Positions 63,270 through 64,000 of a DNA stretch of 64,000 nucleotides are shown piece after piece. The notes below the pieces were generated by a model that was not told where the DNA came from, did not search any database, and worked only from the letters and a program-made list of their open reading frames with translations. The stretch is from Chiridota heheva (taxonomy: Eukaryota; Echinodermata; Holothuroidea; Apodida; Chiridotidae): positions 229,501 through 293,500 of the forward strand of contig JAIGNY010004522.1 in the NCBI GenBank assembly GCA_020152595.1. Direction: 5' to 3'. The stretch's first letter is position 1. Each line of letters opens with the position of its first letter. The translations under genes were made by a program, and so were the position numbers.

Positions 63270-64000
63270 CTTCGAGATATGTACTACGATCCATCACATT
63301 CCGCTGGTTTCGCTGGAGTCGGCAAGCTACACGCAGTAGTCAAGAAACTGATTTCAAACCTAAAACGAGGAGCAGTCCAAACAGAACCAAGACACCTACA
63401 CGTTACATAAACCATCACGGTGCAGATACCCCAGAAATCGCGTTATCGTGAACGGCATCGACCAGCAGAGGCAAGCCGATCTCGTCGATATTAGTTTTTA
63501 CTCTCGATATAACAAAGGAGCGAAATTGCTTTTGACGTGTATCGATGTGTTTTTAAATATGCTTGGGCCAATCCTCTGAAAAACAAAACGGAAGCTTCAC
63601 TCCTTTTTGCGTTTAAAAAATGTTCAAAGAGCCTAGACGTTTACCCCTATTTTACAACCGCCAGGTCAGCAGGTGAAGACATTTTTTGAAAAAAAGTCTT
63701 TAAACTGTTTTCGACGGAGAACGAGACCAAGGCCAGCATCTCAAAAAGATTTAATCGTACGTTAAAATCAAGAATGTTTTACGGCCAATTAGACGAACAA
63801 CTACGTGGACGTCTTTTCGGATCTGATGGCGACATACAACGCCGCGCACCATCGAAACATTGGACGAGCACCTGAAGACGTGAATTGAACCAACGAGTTA
63901 GACGTGTGGCAAATACTGTACGGAGATGCAAAGTCTACAGTCAAGCCGACATCGACTTTACGCGTCGGAGACGTTGTTCAGCAATGTGGTGACGCGCCCA
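63270..64000 (+). pseudogene. Polinton retroviral-type integrase, broken, continues past window
   Basis: Fragments in several frames: AGFAGVGKLHAVVKKL (63301-63350), QADLVDI (63474-63494, first catalytic Asp region), LLTCIDVF (63531-63553, second Asp in this lineage's notation), ETKASISKRFNRTLKSRM (63719-63775) and YNAAHHRNIGRAPEDV (63833-63882), then a C-terminal RVGDVV segment. Stops interrupt at 63579 and 63688, among others. At the third catalytic position Polinton integrases have Glu just before RFNRT; here the codon is AAA (Lys). Two independent kinds of damage show the copy is dead. Confidence 0.75.

Larger units (their letters stand above)
61297..64000 (+). mobile_element. Polinton/Maverick remnant, truncated left, runs off right edge
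   Basis: In order: C-terminal half of a FtsK/HerA-type packaging ATPase, a small basic-hydrophobic protein, a protein of unknown role broken by frameshifts, and a retroviral-type integrase. This combination is characteristic of Polintons and the related adintoviruses (established). Codon use is more GC-rich than the surrounding AT-rich sequence. No terminal inverted repeat is visible; the left end starts abruptly inside the ATPase. Polymerase B and major capsid genes are not in the window. Confidence 0.75.

Overview
This is a eukaryotic, AT-rich, gene-poor window from an animal genome. It has spliced exons with GT-AG boundaries, long (AT)n tracts, several minisatellites, foldback (MITE-like) elements, tRNA-derived SINEs, and decayed LINE, Ty3/Gypsy, Penelope-like and Polinton/Maverick copies. 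This mix is typical of marine invertebrates. My best guess is an echinoderm or a related deuterostome, held at low confidence because no species-diagnostic gene is present.

Layout: (1) 1-4.4 kb holds the last three recognisable exons, plus strand, of a gamma-butyrobetaine/trimethyllysine dioxygenase family gene (BBOX1-like). Its introns carry a 26-bp minisatellite array and two foldback elements. (2) 4.4-31 kb is intergenic and repeat-dominated: 20-bp and 27-bp minisatellites, AT tracts up to about 700 bp, foldback elements, a ~180-bp satellite, local duplications, one weak exon-like ORF near 13.7 kb, and a minus-strand GIY-YIG ORF at 28.7-29.1 kb that marks a truncated Penelope-like element. 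(3) 31-41 kb holds LINE fragments, among them a broken reverse transcriptase at 34.15-35.25 kb, and an inverted repeat pair. (4) 41.5-47 kb is a decayed Ty3/Gypsy retrotransposon in the order gag, protease, RT, RNase H, integrase. A SINE with likely target-site duplication sits between gag and protease, and a LINE 3' end follows. (5) 47.6-61 kb is mostly non-coding, with tRNA-derived SINEs, a tRNA-Leu-like sequence, a possible first exon of a type II membrane protein at 51.25 kb, a second decayed LINE at 52.2-54.4 kb, and further repeats. (6) 61.3-64 kb is the broken end of a Polinton/Maverick element (packaging ATPase, two small conserved proteins, integrase) that runs off the right edge.

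Only the BBOX1-like gene is a confident host gene. The remaining recognisable coding sequence is mobile-element derived and almost all broken by stops or frameshifts. I see no intact new multi-gene system. The items most worth a second look are the Polinton remnant, the dispersed foldback families, a recurrent GAAAATT-type array family, and a cluster of nuclear-receptor half-sites next to the Polinton remnant.
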